Part shown: positions 53,180 through 61,961 of the stretch, in pieces
How positions within the stretch are numbered: position 1 is the stretch's first letter
How the letters are laid out: every line of letters starts with the position of its first letter
From: Gammaproteobacteria bacterium
GTDB lineage: Bacteria; Pseudomonadota; Gammaproteobacteria; Steroidobacterales; Steroidobacteraceae
Assembly: GCA_016874295.1 (NCBI GenBank)
Contig: VGUH01000001.1
Location: 123,912-187,911, forward strand
Direction of reading: 5' to 3'
Length of the DNA: 64,000 bases
Program-made: the position numbers and the translations under genes
Notes under the pieces: generated by a model
What the model was told of the DNA's origin: nothing
The model's database searches: none
The model's input: only the letters and a program-made list of their open reading frames with translations

Positions 53180-54169
53180 ATGGGCGAATTCAAGGCATTC
53201 CGTATCCACGAGCGCGACGGGAAGATCGTCTCCGGCTTCGAGCGGGCGAATCTCGACACGCTGACGGCGGGCGAGGTCGTGGTCCGCGTGCAGTACTCGA
53301 GCATCAACTACAAGGACGCGCTCGCCGCGACCGGCGCCGGCAGGATCCTGCGCAAGTACCCTCTGAACGGCGGCATCGACTTCGCGGGCGAGGTCGTGAG
53401 TTCCGAGGACGCGCGCTACCAGCCCGGGCAGAAGGTGCTGGTCACGGGCTGCGGCCACTCCGAGACGCTCGATGGCGGCTATGCCGAGTTCGCGCGCTCG
53501 AAAGGCGACTTCGTGGTCCCGCTGCCGGACGGCATGAGTACGTTCGATGCGATGGCGCTCGGCACGGCGGGTTTCACCGCCGCGCTCGCGCTGCAGCGCA
53601 TGGAGCAGAACGGCCAGAAGCCGGCGATGGGCCCGATCGTCGTGACCGGCGCCTCGGGCGGCGTCGGCTCGATCGCGATCGACCTGTTCTCGGCGCGCGG
53701 CTACGAGGTGGTCGCGGTGAGCGGCAAGCCGCAGGCGGACGACTTCCTGAAATCGCTCGGCGCCGCGAGGATCCTGCGCCGCCAGGACATCGACCTCGGC
53801 AAGCGGCCGATGGAAACCGCGCAGTGGGGCGGCGCCGTGGACAATGTCGGCGGCGAGATCCTCACCTGGCTCACGCGCACGGTGGACAGCTGGGGCAACA
53901 TCGCGAGCATCGGGCTCGCCGCCAGTCACAAGCTCGAGACCACGGTGATGCCCTTCATCCTGCGCGGCATCAGCCTGCTCGGCATCAACTCCTCGGCGAT
54001 GCCGCGCGACGTGCGCACCGGCATCTGGAAGCGGCTCGCGACCGACCTGAAGCCGCGCCACCTCGACCGGATCGTGACCGAGACGATTCCGTTCGACGAG
54101 CTGCCGGCAGCCTTCGAGGACTACGTGAAGGGCCGCATCATGGGGCGCACGGTCGTCGAGATCGCCTGA
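53180..54169 (+). CDS. YhdH/AcuI-family quinone/acrylyl-CoA oxidoreductase
   Basis: The 329-residue medium-chain dehydrogenase has SSINYKDALAATGAGRILRK, GGIDFAGEVVSSED, the nucleotide-binding VVTGASGGVGSIAIDLFSAR and the family C terminus GRIMGRTVVEIA. It lacks the zinc ligands of alcohol dehydrogenases. Members such as AcuI reduce acrylyl-CoA with NADPH, detoxifying a reactive intermediate; whether this one does is inference. Confidence 0.88.
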   Translation: MGEFKAFRIHERDGKIVSGFERANLDTLTAGEVVVRVQYSSINYKDALAATGAGRILRKYPLNGGIDFAGEVVSSEDARYQPGQKVLVTGCGHSETLDGGYAEFARSKGDFVVPLPDGMSTFDAMALGTAGFTAALALQRMEQNGQKPAMGPIVVTGASGGVGSIAIDLFSARGYEVVAVSGKPQADDFLKSLGAARILRRQDIDLGKRPMETAQWGGAVDNVGGEILTWLTRTVDSWGNIASIGLAASHKLETTVMPFILRGISLLGINSSAMPRDVRTGIWKRLATDLKPRHLDRIVTETIPFDELPAAFEDYVKGRIMGRTVVEIA

Positions 54170-54171
54170 CC

Positions 54172-54798
54172 GTGGGCGCGTCCGAATCGCGGTTGGCGGC
54201 GGGGGTCGCGAGGCTCGGAATCGCGCTCTCAGCGGCGCAGTTCGAGGCGCTCACGACGCTTGCCGCGGAGCTCGTCGACTGGAACACGCGTGTGAACCTT
54301 ACCTCGATCACGGCGCCGGATGATGTCGTCGACAAGCACCTGCTCGATTCGCTCGCGGTGCTGCCGCTGCTCAAGGGCGTGACGGTCGCGGACGTCGGCT
54401 CGGGGGCCGGGTTCCCGGGCCTGCCGCTCGCGATCGCGGACCCCGGTCGGCGCTACACCCTGATTGAATCCACCGGAAAGAAGGCGAAATTCATCCGCCA
54501 CGCGATCGGAAAGCTGGCCCTCCCGAACGTGGACATGGTGCTCGGCCGGGCCGAGTCCTGGCGGCCGTCGCGGCCCTTCCATTCCGTGGTCGCTCGGGCC
54601 CTCGGCTCGCTCGCCGAGTTCGTGCGGGTGGCCGGGCACCTGGCCGGGCGGGACGGGCGGCTGCTGGCCATGAAGGGCAAGGTCCCGGAGCAGGAGCTGA
54701 AGGCCCTCCCGCCGGGCTGGAAGGCGGTCGCCGTTCACCCTGTCGCCGTCCCCGGACTCGATGCCGAGCGTTGTGTCGTCGAACTTGCTAGGGTTTAG
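54172..54798 (+). CDS. rsmG: 16S rRNA (guanine-527-N7)-methyltransferase RsmG
   Basis: RsmG (GidB) methylates G527 of 16S rRNA. The 208-residue protein starts at GTG 54172 and has LVDWNTRVNLTSITAPDDVVDKHLLDSLAVL, the SAM motif VADVGSGAGFPGLPLAIA, and ESTGKKAKFIRHAIGKLALP. Just downstream lie parA and parB, the classic order rsmG-parA-parB. mnmG, normally next to it, is separated by 6.8 kb. Confidence 0.95.
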   Translation: MGASESRLAAGVARLGIALSAAQFEALTTLAAELVDWNTRVNLTSITAPDDVVDKHLLDSLAVLPLLKGVTVADVGSGAGFPGLPLAIADPGRRYTLIESTGKKAKFIRHAIGKLALPNVDMVLGRAESWRPSRPFHSVVARALGSLAEFVRVAGHLAGRDGRLLAMKGKVPEQELKALPPGWKAVAVHPVAVPGLDAERCVVELARV

Positions 54799-54811
54799 CC
54801 CCGGAATGATC

Positions 54812-55681
54812 ATGAAGCGGATCATCGCGGTCGCGAACCAGAAAGGCGGGGTTGGCAAGACCACCACCGCCGTGAACCTCGCCGCTTCCCTGGCGACGAT
54901 GCAGTGCCGCGTGCTGCTCGTCGACCTCGACCCCCAGGGCAACGCCACCATGGGATGCGGCGTGGACAAGCGCACGCTCGAGCGCTCCGCCACCGATGTG
55001 CTGCTCGGCGACTGCAACATCGTGGACGCGATCGTCACGATCGAGAGCGCGGGTTTTGAGCTCCTGCCCGCGAACCAGGACCTGACGGCGGCAGAAGTGC
55101 GTCTGCTGACGCTGCTCGCCGGCCGCGAGCACCGGCTCGAGAAGGCGCTCGCGCCGGTGCGCGACCGCTACGACATCGTGGTCATCGACTGTCCGCCGGC
55201 GCTCAACATCCTGACGGTCAACGCGCTCACCGCCGCGGATTCGGTGCTGGTCCCGATGCAGTGCGAGTACTACGCGCTCGAGGGGCTGTCCGGCCTCATG
55301 AGCACGATCGATCAGATCCGCGACTCGGTGAACGCGAAGCTCGAGGTCGAGGGGATCCTGCGCACCATGTTCGACCCGCGGAACAACCTGTCGAACGACG
55401 TGGCTGCGCAGCTCATCGAGCACTTCGGCGACCGCGTGTTCCGCACGATCATTCCGAGGAACGTGCGGCTCGCGGAGGCGCCGTCCTTCGGCGTCCCGGT
55501 GATGCTGCACGACAAGGACTCGCGCGGTGCGCTCGCCTACCTCGCGCTCGCGGGCGAGATGCTCCGCCGCGGCGATCCCGACGCGCCGCCGCTCGAGGAA
55601 CCCGTGCCGGTCGAAGCCGCAGCCGAAGTCGAGATTGGTGCCGGGTCGCACTTATCGCACTTATTGACACACGAGAAATAA
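54812..55681 (+). CDS. parA: Chromosome partitioning ATPase ParA (Soj)
   Basis: ParA is a Walker-type ATPase that moves ParB-parS complexes. The 289-residue protein starts at ATG 54812 (MKRIIAVANQKGGVGKTTTA, deviant Walker A at residues 11-18), and has VLLVDLDPQGNATMG and IDCPPALNILTVNAL. The last 15 residues (IGAGSHLSHLLTHEK) and the stop are encoded by a family A palindromic repeat, so the natural C terminus was replaced or extended. The ATPase core is intact. An ATG two codons earlier is possible. Confidence 0.95.
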   Translation: MKRIIAVANQKGGVGKTTTAVNLAASLATMQCRVLLVDLDPQGNATMGCGVDKRTLERSATDVLLGDCNIVDAIVTIESAGFELLPANQDLTAAEVRLLTLLAGREHRLEKALAPVRDRYDIVVIDCPPALNILTVNALTAADSVLVPMQCEYYALEGLSGLMSTIDQIRDSVNAKLEVEGILRTMFDPRNNLSNDVAAQLIEHFGDRVFRTIIPRNVRLAEAPSFGVPVMLHDKDSRGALAYLALAGEMLRRGDPDAPPLEEPVPVEAAAEVEIGAGSHLSHLLTHEK

Positions 55682-55706
55682 GTGCGATAAGTGCGAACCG
55701 GCACCA
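55636..55706. repeat. Family A palindrome at the parA 3' end
   Basis: A 30-bp left arm (55636-55665) pairs with 55677-55706 with one mismatch and an 11-base loop. Its left arm reads TGGTGCCGGGTCGCACTTAT then CGCACTTATT, matching the palindrome at 49211-49286 over most of its length. It supplies the last codons and TAA of parA and ends 13 bp before the parB start. In RNA it would form a strong hairpin between parA and parB. Confidence 0.9.
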
Positions 55707-55719
55707 TTAAGATGACGGC

Positions 55720-56616
55720 ATGAGCGACAAGAAGCGCGGGCTGGGGCGGGGGCTCGAGGCGCTGCTCGGCGAGGCGAAGACGCGCCCGGAGCCGGGCGTG
55801 CCGCCGGCGCGCGAGCAGCTCATGCAGATCCCGGTGGATCTCCTCTCGCGCGGCAGGTACCAGCCGCGCGTGGACATGCGCGAGGACTCGCTCGCCGAGC
55901 TCGCGGACTCGATCAAGGCGCAGGGCATCATCCAGCCGATCGTCGTGCGCCCGGTCGGCGTGCCGGAGGCCAACCAGCCGCAGCGTTACGAAATCGTCGC
56001 CGGCGAACGCCGCTGGCGCGCGGCCCAGCTCGCCGGCCTGCACGAGATCCCGGCGGTGCTCCGGCGCATCGACGACGAGCACGCCGTCGCGCTCGCCCTG
56101 ATCGAGAACATCCAGCGCGAGAACCTGAACCCGCTGGAAGAAGCCCTGGCCCTCTCGCGCCTGATCGGCGAGTTCCAGCTCACGCACCAGCAGGCGGCGG
56201 AGGCGGTCGGCCGCTCGCGCGCCGCCGTCTCGAACCTGTTGCGCCTGCTCGACCTGCCGCAGGCGATCCGCCCGCTGATCGAGAGGCGCGAGCTCGAGAT
56301 GGGCCATGCCCGCGCGCTGCTCGCGCTGCCGGTACCCAAGCAGCAGGCGGAGGTCGGCGCGCTGGTCGCGAAGAAGGGCCTCTCCGTGCGCGAGACCGAG
56401 GCGCTCGTGCGCCGGCTGATCGCGCACGCGAGCGGCTCCAAGGGCAAGCCCGGCAGGCGCTCCAAGGATCCCGATATCCAGCGGCTCGAAAACGACCTCG
56501 CCGACAAGCTCGGCGCGACGGTCGAGCTTCAGCACTCGACGACGGGAAAGGGCAAGCTCGTCATCAGCTACCACACGCTCGACGAGCTCGACGGGATTCT
56601 CGCGCATATCAGTTGA
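55720..56616 (+). CDS. parB: Chromosome partitioning protein ParB (Spo0J)
   Basis: ParB binds parS and spreads using CTP. The 298-residue protein has the N-terminal ParA-contact region (MSDKKRGLGRGLEALLGEAK), the CTP-binding core GERRWRAAQLAGLHEIPAVL and NIQRENLNPLEEALALSRLI, then the helix-turn-helix (THQQAAEAVGRSRAAVSNLLRL). The C-terminal dimer domain is present. The two parS-like sites in recF are its expected targets. parA and parB are probably cotranscribed through the intervening hairpin. Confidence 0.96.
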   Translation: MSDKKRGLGRGLEALLGEAKTRPEPGVPPAREQLMQIPVDLLSRGRYQPRVDMREDSLAELADSIKAQGIIQPIVVRPVGVPEANQPQRYEIVAGERRWRAAQLAGLHEIPAVLRRIDDEHAVALALIENIQRENLNPLEEALALSRLIGEFQLTHQQAAEAVGRSRAAVSNLLRLLDLPQAIRPLIERRELEMGHARALLALPVPKQQAEVGALVAKKGLSVRETEALVRRLIAHASGSKGKPGRRSKDPDIQRLENDLADKLGATVELQHSTTGKGKLVISYHTLDELDGILAHIS

Positions 56617-56671
56617 AATCGAAGCAGCCACCCGGCATTCGTCCCTGCGGTCGATTCCGAGCCCTCGCCCG

Positions 56672-57919
56672 ATGCAGCGATATTCCACCTGGCGACTGAT
56701 CCGCGAAGCCCTGCGCGCCCACAGCGGCTGGGTACCCGCCTGGGAGGATCGCGATCCGGAGCCGCGCTACGAGATCGTCCTGGTCGGCGGCGGCGGTCAC
56801 GGACTCGCGACGGCCTACTACCTGGCGCGCAACCACGGCATTCGCCGCGTGGCGGTGCTCGAGCGGGGCTGGATCGGCGGCGGCAACACCGGCCGCAACA
56901 CCACGATCATCCGCTCTAACTACTTCCACCCGCGCAGCGCCGCGCTCTACGACTTCTCCGTGCGGCTCTATGAGGGCCTCGCGCGCGAGCTCAACTACAA
57001 CATCATGTTCTCGCAGCGCGGGATGATCGAGATCGCCCATAGCGAGGCCGATCTCGAGACCATGTCCCGCGCCGCCAACTCGATGCGGCTCAGCGGCGTC
57101 GACATCACGCTGATCGGCCGCGAGCAGGCGCTCGCGATGGCGCCCCTGCTGGACCCGTCGCCGGGCTGCCGCTGGCCGGTGCGAGGCGCGCTCATGCAGC
57201 GGCGCGCCGGGACCGCGCGCCACGACGCGGTGGCCTGGGGCTACGCGCGCGCGGCCGCGGCGCTCGGCGTGCACATCATCCAGGGCTGCGAGGTGCTCGG
57301 GTTCGACAGCGTGAACGGGCGCGCGGCCGCGGTCGAGACCAGTCGAGGGCGTATCGAGGCCGATCGCATCGGAATCGCGGTTGCGGGAAATTCCTCCAGC
57401 CTGGCCCGCGCCACCGGTTTCGAGCTGCCGCTGCACAGCTACACGCTGCAGGCGATGGTGAGCGAGCCGGTCAAGCCCTGCCTCGACTGCATCGTGTCCT
57501 CGAACACGAACGGCAGCTACGTCAGCCAGTCCGACAAGGGTGAACTGGTGATGGGCGGCAACCTGGACCGCTGCCCTTCGTACGCGCAGCGCGGCGGGTT
57601 CCGCGTCACGCAGTCCGTGGTCGCGCCGCTGGTCGAGATGTTTCCGGCGTTCGGCTCGCTGCGGCTGATGCGGCAGTGGGGCGGCACGGTCGATGCGTCG
57701 CCGGACAACTCGCCGATCATCGGGCCGGCACCGGTTCCCGGCATCTACCTCAATTGCGGCTGGGGCACGGGCGGGTTCAAGGCGATTCCCGCGGGCGGCA
57801 CCGTGTTCGCGCATCTGCTCGCGACCGGCACGCACCATCCGCTGTCGGCGCCCTTCGATCTCGGACGCTTTGCGCGCGGCGAGCTGATCGACGAGGCGCA
57901 CGCGGGCGTCGCGCACTAG
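56672..57919 (+). CDS. soxB: Sarcosine oxidase beta subunit
   Basis: SoxB is the FAD/FMN-binding catalytic subunit of heterotetrameric sarcosine oxidase, which demethylates N-methylglycine. The 415-residue protein has the dinucleotide motif EIVLVGGGGHGLATAYYLAR and the segment RAGTARHDAVAWGYARAA, whose His likely attaches FMN covalently as in known SoxB. It heads a soxB-soxD-soxA-soxG operon. glyA and the formate-related folate genes that often accompany this operon are not in the window. Confidence 0.94.
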   Translation: MQRYSTWRLIREALRAHSGWVPAWEDRDPEPRYEIVLVGGGGHGLATAYYLARNHGIRRVAVLERGWIGGGNTGRNTTIIRSNYFHPRSAALYDFSVRLYEGLARELNYNIMFSQRGMIEIAHSEADLETMSRAANSMRLSGVDITLIGREQALAMAPLLDPSPGCRWPVRGALMQRRAGTARHDAVAWGYARAAAALGVHIIQGCEVLGFDSVNGRAAAVETSRGRIEADRIGIAVAGNSSSLARATGFELPLHSYTLQAMVSEPVKPCLDCIVSSNTNGSYVSQSDKGELVMGGNLDRCPSYAQRGGFRVTQSVVAPLVEMFPAFGSLRLMRQWGGTVDASPDNSPIIGPAPVPGIYLNCGWGTGGFKAIPAGGTVFAHLLATGTHHPLSAPFDLGRFARGELIDEAHAGVAH

Positions 57920-57928
57920 GAAGGAAAG

Positions 57929-58183
57929 ATGCAGCAGTTTCCCTGCCCGTTCTGCGGGCCGCGCCCCGAGGACGAGTTCCGCTATGCGGGCGATGCCGGG
58001 CGGCCGCGCCCGGGTCGCGATGCGAGCGATGCGGAGTGGGCGGCGTACCTGTACTTCGGGCGGAACGCCCGCGGCGCAGCGCGGGAGCTGTGGATCCACA
58101 GCTACGGCTGCGGCCGATGGATCGAGCTCTCGCGCGACACCGTGAGCCATGTCGTGGACGGCGCGAAGCCGATGAACCCATGA
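57929..58183 (+). CDS. soxD: Sarcosine oxidase delta subunit
   Basis: The 84-residue subunit (MQQFPCPFCGPRPEDEFRYA) carries the Zn-binding cysteines CPFCG and the C-terminal YGCGRWIELSRDT typical of SoxD. It begins 9 bp after soxB and overlaps the soxA start (ATGA). Confidence 0.95.
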   Translation: MQQFPCPFCGPRPEDEFRYAGDAGRPRPGRDASDAEWAAYLYFGRNARGAARELWIHSYGCGRWIELSRDTVSHVVDGAKPMNP

Positions 58184-61047
58184 GCAGGTGCATGCGGCTT
58201 GCCAGCGGCGGCGAGATCGATCGCGGCACACCGCTCGCGTTTCGATTTGACGGCGCGGACCTTGAAGGCTACGCCGGCGACACGCTGGCCTCGGCGCTGC
58301 TCGCGAACGACGTGCAGCCGCTCGCGCGCAGCTTCAAGTACCACCGGCCGCGCGGGCTGCTCGCTGCCGCGCACGAGGAGCCGAACGCGGTGCTCGACCT
58401 GCGCCACGGCGCGTATCACGACCCGAACGCGCGCGCGACCCTCGAGTTGCTGGCTGCGGGCATGGAGCTGCGCTCGGTGCACGCGCGCGGCACGGCGCAG
58501 CGCGATGCGCTCGCATTCCTCGATCGCTGCTGGCGCTTCATCCCGGCAGGTTTCTACTACAAGACCTTCATGTGGCCGGGCTGGAAGTGGTTCGAGCCGG
58601 CCATCCGGCGCATGGCGGGCCGCGGTGTGGTTGACCCGTCCTACCACCCGCGCGCGCAGCCCCAGCGTTACCTGAACGCGGACCTGTGCGTCATTGGCGC
58701 GGGTGCAGCCGGGCTCGCGGCGGCGCAGGCGGGCCTGCGGCGCGGCCTTCGCGTCGTGCTGGTGGAGCAGCGCACGCGCTGCGGCGGCACGCTGCTGTGG
58801 CGCTCTGCGCGGATCGACGGCGAGCCGGCCATGCGCTGGGTCGCGGCGGTCGAACGTGAATTGCGCTCGGGCGGCGCCGAGGTGCTGCTCTGCACCACCG
58901 CGCTCGGGCTCTACGATCACGGACTGTTGGCGCTCAGCGAGCGCATGGGGGACGCGACGGGCGGCGCGCGCGAGCGCGTCTGGCAGCTGCGGGCGCGCCA
59001 GGTCGTGCTCGCGAGCGGCGCGATCGAGCGGCCGCTCCTGTTCGGCGACAACGACCGTCCCGGCGTGATGCTCGCGGATTCGGCGCTCGAGTACCTTCGC
59101 CGCTACGCCGTGCGCGCGGGTGAGCGCGTCGTGGTCGCGACCGGAAACGACTCGGCGTATGCGGTGGCCGAAGCGCTTCAGGCCGCCGGTGCGCGCTGTG
59201 TCCTCGTGGACGCGCGCGCGGACGGCGCGCTGGCCGCGGCCGCCCGTACGCAGGGCATCGAGGTGCGCGCGAACGAGCGTGTCGCATGTGCCGTCGGTCG
59301 CGATCGCGTGCGCGCGGTGCGCCTCGCATCCGGCGCCACGGTGGAAGCCGACCTCGTCGCGATGGCGGGCGGCTGGACGCCGCTGATCCATCTCTACTGC
59401 CACGCGCGCGGGCGGCCGCGGTGGGACGCGGCGCGCGGCGCGATGCTGCCGGGCGATCCGGTGCACGGCCTTGCAGTGGCAGGCGCGGCGAATGGCGCGG
59501 ACTCGCTGCAGCAGGCACTCGAACAGGGCGTCGCAGCCGCGGGCGGAGCCGCCGGCAGCACGCCGCGAGCGGAGGAAGCGGCCTTCGGCTGGGGTGGCGA
59601 GCCCGATATCGCACAGGCGTTCACGACACCGCGCGTGTGGGTGGACCTGCAGCACGACGTGACGGTGAAGGACGTTGCGCTCGCGGTGCGCGAGAACTTC
59701 AGCGCGGCCGAGCACCTGAAGCGGTACACGACGCTCGGCATGGCGACCGACCAGGGCCGGACTTCGAACGTGAACGGCCTCGCGGTGCTCGCCGATCGGA
59801 CCGGCCGCGAGATCTCGACGCTGGGCGTCACGACCTTCCGCCCGCCATTCGTCCCGGTGGGCATGGCGGCGCTTGCGGGCGCCGACCGCGGCGAGCTGCA
59901 GGCGCCGCTGCGCAGGTTGCCGGCGGAGAACGTGCACCGTGCCGAGGGCGCGGCGCTCCTCGACTACGGCAACCTCCTGCGCCCGGCCTGGTACGGCGAC
60001 CGCGAGACCGCGCTCGCGCGCGAGTGCCGCGCAGCGCGAACCGAAGCCGTCGTGCTCGATGCCTCCTCGCTCGGCAAGATCGAGGTTCTGGGGCCGGACG
60101 CGGCCGCGTTGCTCGATTTCGTCTTCTACACCCGCATCTCGACGCTGGCGCCGGGCCGGCTCCGCTACGGGCTCGCGCTCGCCGAGAGCGGCGGAATCTT
60201 CGACGATGCCGTCGTGCTGTGCGTGAGTCCGCGGCACTTCGTCGTGTCCTGCTCGAGCGGTCACGTCGCCGCGATGGTCGCGAACCTCGAGGCCTGGCGC
60301 GAGGACCGCTTCGACCTCGCGCGCGTGTTCGTGCACGATGCGACGCCGCAATGGGCGACGCTCGCAATCTCCGGCCCGCAAGCGCGGCGCGTGATCTCCG
60401 CGCTCGAGCTCGGCATCGATCTCGCGGACGGCGCATTTCTGCACATGAGCGCACGCGACGGCGTATTTGCAGGCGTGCCGGCGCGCATCGCGCGGGTCAG
60501 CTTCACCGGCGAACGCGGCTATGAGGTCTCGGTGCCGGCCGATCGCTGCGCCGAGCTGTGGGGCCGCGCGCGGGAAGCCGGCGCGCGGCCGCTCGGAGTC
60601 GAGGCGCTCGGCGTGCTGCGGGTGGAGAAGGGTTACATCTTCGTCGGCCAGGACACGGACGGCGAAACGATGCCGCAGGACATCGGCATGGGCCAGGCGC
60701 GGCTCGCCCGCCAGGACGCCTTCGTCGGCGATCGCTCGCTGTTCCTGCCCGCGGCGGCGCGCGCTGGGCGCCGCCAGCTGGTCGGCGTGAGCGCCCTGGG
60801 CGAGGCGCCGCTTGCGGTCGGCGCGCACGCCGTCGTCCGCGACGGCGCATCGGAGCGCAGCATCGGTTTCGTAACGAGCAGCTACTTCAGCATCCTGCTC
60901 GGCCGGCCGATTGCGCTCGCCTTGATCGAGGACGGCGCCGCGCGCCACGGCGAGACACTCGAATTCGAGCATCTCGGCGCGCGCAGCGCCGGCCGGCTCG
61001 TTCCGCCCTGTCTCCACGATCCGCGCGGAGAGCGCTTGAATGCCTGA
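58180..61047 (+). CDS. soxA: Sarcosine oxidase alpha subunit
   Basis: The 955-residue subunit binds NAD and folate. The N-terminal 2Fe-2S-like fold region (LEGYAGDTLASALLANDVQP; SFKYHRPRGLLAAAHEEPNA) precedes the dinucleotide motif LCVIGAGAAGLAAAQAGLRR near residue 170, and the C-terminal third is a glycine-cleavage T-protein-like domain (CREARTEAVVLDASSLGKIE-like start; VSFTGERGYEVSVPADRC) that accepts the methyl carbon onto tetrahydrofolate. The start at ATG 58180 overlaps the soxD stop; an upstream extension is not used. Confidence 0.94.
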   Translation: MSRCMRLASGGEIDRGTPLAFRFDGADLEGYAGDTLASALLANDVQPLARSFKYHRPRGLLAAAHEEPNAVLDLRHGAYHDPNARATLELLAAGMELRSVHARGTAQRDALAFLDRCWRFIPAGFYYKTFMWPGWKWFEPAIRRMAGRGVVDPSYHPRAQPQRYLNADLCVIGAGAAGLAAAQAGLRRGLRVVLVEQRTRCGGTLLWRSARIDGEPAMRWVAAVERELRSGGAEVLLCTTALGLYDHGLLALSERMGDATGGARERVWQLRARQVVLASGAIERPLLFGDNDRPGVMLADSALEYLRRYAVRAGERVVVATGNDSAYAVAEALQAAGARCVLVDARADGALAAAARTQGIEVRANERVACAVGRDRVRAVRLASGATVEADLVAMAGGWTPLIHLYCHARGRPRWDAARGAMLPGDPVHGLAVAGAANGADSLQQALEQGVAAAGGAAGSTPRAEEAAFGWGGEPDIAQAFTTPRVWVDLQHDVTVKDVALAVRENFSAAEHLKRYTTLGMATDQGRTSNVNGLAVLADRTGREISTLGVTTFRPPFVPVGMAALAGADRGELQAPLRRLPAENVHRAEGAALLDYGNLLRPAWYGDRETALARECRAARTEAVVLDASSLGKIEVLGPDAAALLDFVFYTRISTLAPGRLRYGLALAESGGIFDDAVVLCVSPRHFVVSCSSGHVAAMVANLEAWREDRFDLARVFVHDATPQWATLAISGPQARRVISALELGIDLADGAFLHMSARDGVFAGVPARIARVSFTGERGYEVSVPADRCAELWGRAREAGARPLGVEALGVLRVEKGYIFVGQDTDGETMPQDIGMGQARLARQDAFVGDRSLFLPAAARAGRRQLVGVSALGEAPLAVGAHAVVRDGASERSIGFVTSSYFSILLGRPIALALIEDGAARHGETLEFEHLGARSAGRLVPPCLHDPRGERLNA

Positions 61048-61570
61048 GCGCGAGCAGTTCTGGTCGCAGCCGCCCGATTGGGAATCGGCGAAGGTCTCGG
61101 CGGACGGCGTCGCGATTTCGGTTGCACCGACGGCGCGGATCCTGCAGCTGAGCGGCCGCATCGACGCGCTGCTCGCGAGCTGCGGCATCGCAGCCGCGCT
61201 CGGCCCGCGCGATGTCTGCGACGCGGCGCGCTATGCGCTCCGGCTCGCGCCGGCGAGCGTGCTGCTGGTCAGCGCCGGGCCGCTCGACTGCCCGGCCGGC
61301 TGGGTCGACGACCGGACAGCAGTCAGCGATCTCTCCGCCGGAATGCTGTGTTTCGACCTCTGCGGAAAGCGGGCGGATGACATCATGGCGCTCGGCGCGG
61401 AGTACGACTTCGCCTCGCGCGGCGCGCTGCCACTGGAGTCCTCGCGCCTGCGCTTCGCGGGCCTGCGCATCGCAGTCTGCCGCCGCCCGGATGGCTGGCG
61501 ATTGCACGTCGAACGCCCGTGGGCGCCGGCGCTATGGAGCTGGCTCGCAGCGCGGGTCGGCGCGGGCTGA
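61040..61570 (+). CDS. soxG: Sarcosine oxidase gamma subunit
   Basis: The 176-residue subunit (MPEREQFWSQPPDWESAKVS) overlaps the soxA end by 8 bp and completes the operon. Its size and position match SoxG; segments such as RAGLRIAVCRRPDGWRLHVE-like C-terminal sequence (FAGLRIAVCRRPDGW) are of the family. It is the least conserved subunit. The reading frame ends just before a severed SDR fragment. Confidence 0.85.
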   Translation: MPEREQFWSQPPDWESAKVSADGVAISVAPTARILQLSGRIDALLASCGIAAALGPRDVCDAARYALRLAPASVLLVSAGPLDCPAGWVDDRTAVSDLSAGMLCFDLCGKRADDIMALGAEYDFASRGALPLESSRLRFAGLRIAVCRRPDGWRLHVERPWAPALWSWLAARVGAG

Positions 61571-61602
61571 GCGGGCATTCCACGACGGCCGTGCGCTACA
61601 CT

Positions 61603-61701
61603 GCCGAGCCTGCGGCAGCCGTACGCTTTCTCGCGAGTGACGAGGCCTCGTACGTGACCGGCAGTGTGCTGGTCGCGAATGGCGGCTCGTATTTCTTTTA
61701 G
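61603..61701 (+). pseudogene. Severed C-terminal tail of a short-chain dehydrogenase
   Basis: In frame from about 61609 the sequence reads AAAVRFLASDEASYVTGSVL then VANGGSYFF and TAG at 61699-61701. This is the standard C terminus of SDR-family oxidoreductases (the 'FLASDEASYVTGSxLxxxGG' end). Nothing upstream in any frame resembles the other 220 or so residues; soxG occupies that DNA. It is either the debris of a gene cut by rearrangement or the mark of a chimeric join. Confidence 0.75.
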
Positions 61702-61961
61702 TTTTCTATATTTTTTCCTTGGAGAAATCGATCTGGTCCATGACAAATTCCGTTGACCGATTTGCGGAGACTCTCATCGCGCGAGGCCTGACGGCTCGCC
61801 GCGCTCGCACGTGCGTTAAAACCACACGCTCTGGACTTTGCTGCGAAAGCGCAGTTGCGAGCCGCTCCAGACTATTTCTTTGGACGTGATGAGTGTGCGC
61901 ATCGAGGCCGGGCAGTTGGCCTCTTGCCGTGCACGTACCCCGGCGCGCCAGACCTTGGTAT
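61702..61961. other. Gene-poor spacer at the compositional break
   Basis: This stretch is AT-richer than all DNA to its left, starting with a T-rich run (TTTTCTATATTTTTTCC near 61702-61718). One short open frame from ATG 61740 to TGA 61889 (49 codons, MTNSVDRFAETLIARGLTAR) has a weak GGAGA upstream; a second frame reads LKPHALDFAAKAQLRAAPDY from about 61817. I recognise neither. They might be parts of one frameshifted gene, or chance. The FadD-like gene on the other strand ends at 61962. Confidence 0.35.

Noticed and set aside
58102..61188. A 1028-codon minus-strand open frame opposite soxA
   Set aside because: It shows the same Arg/His-rich shadow composition and no family motifs, and soxA is certain.
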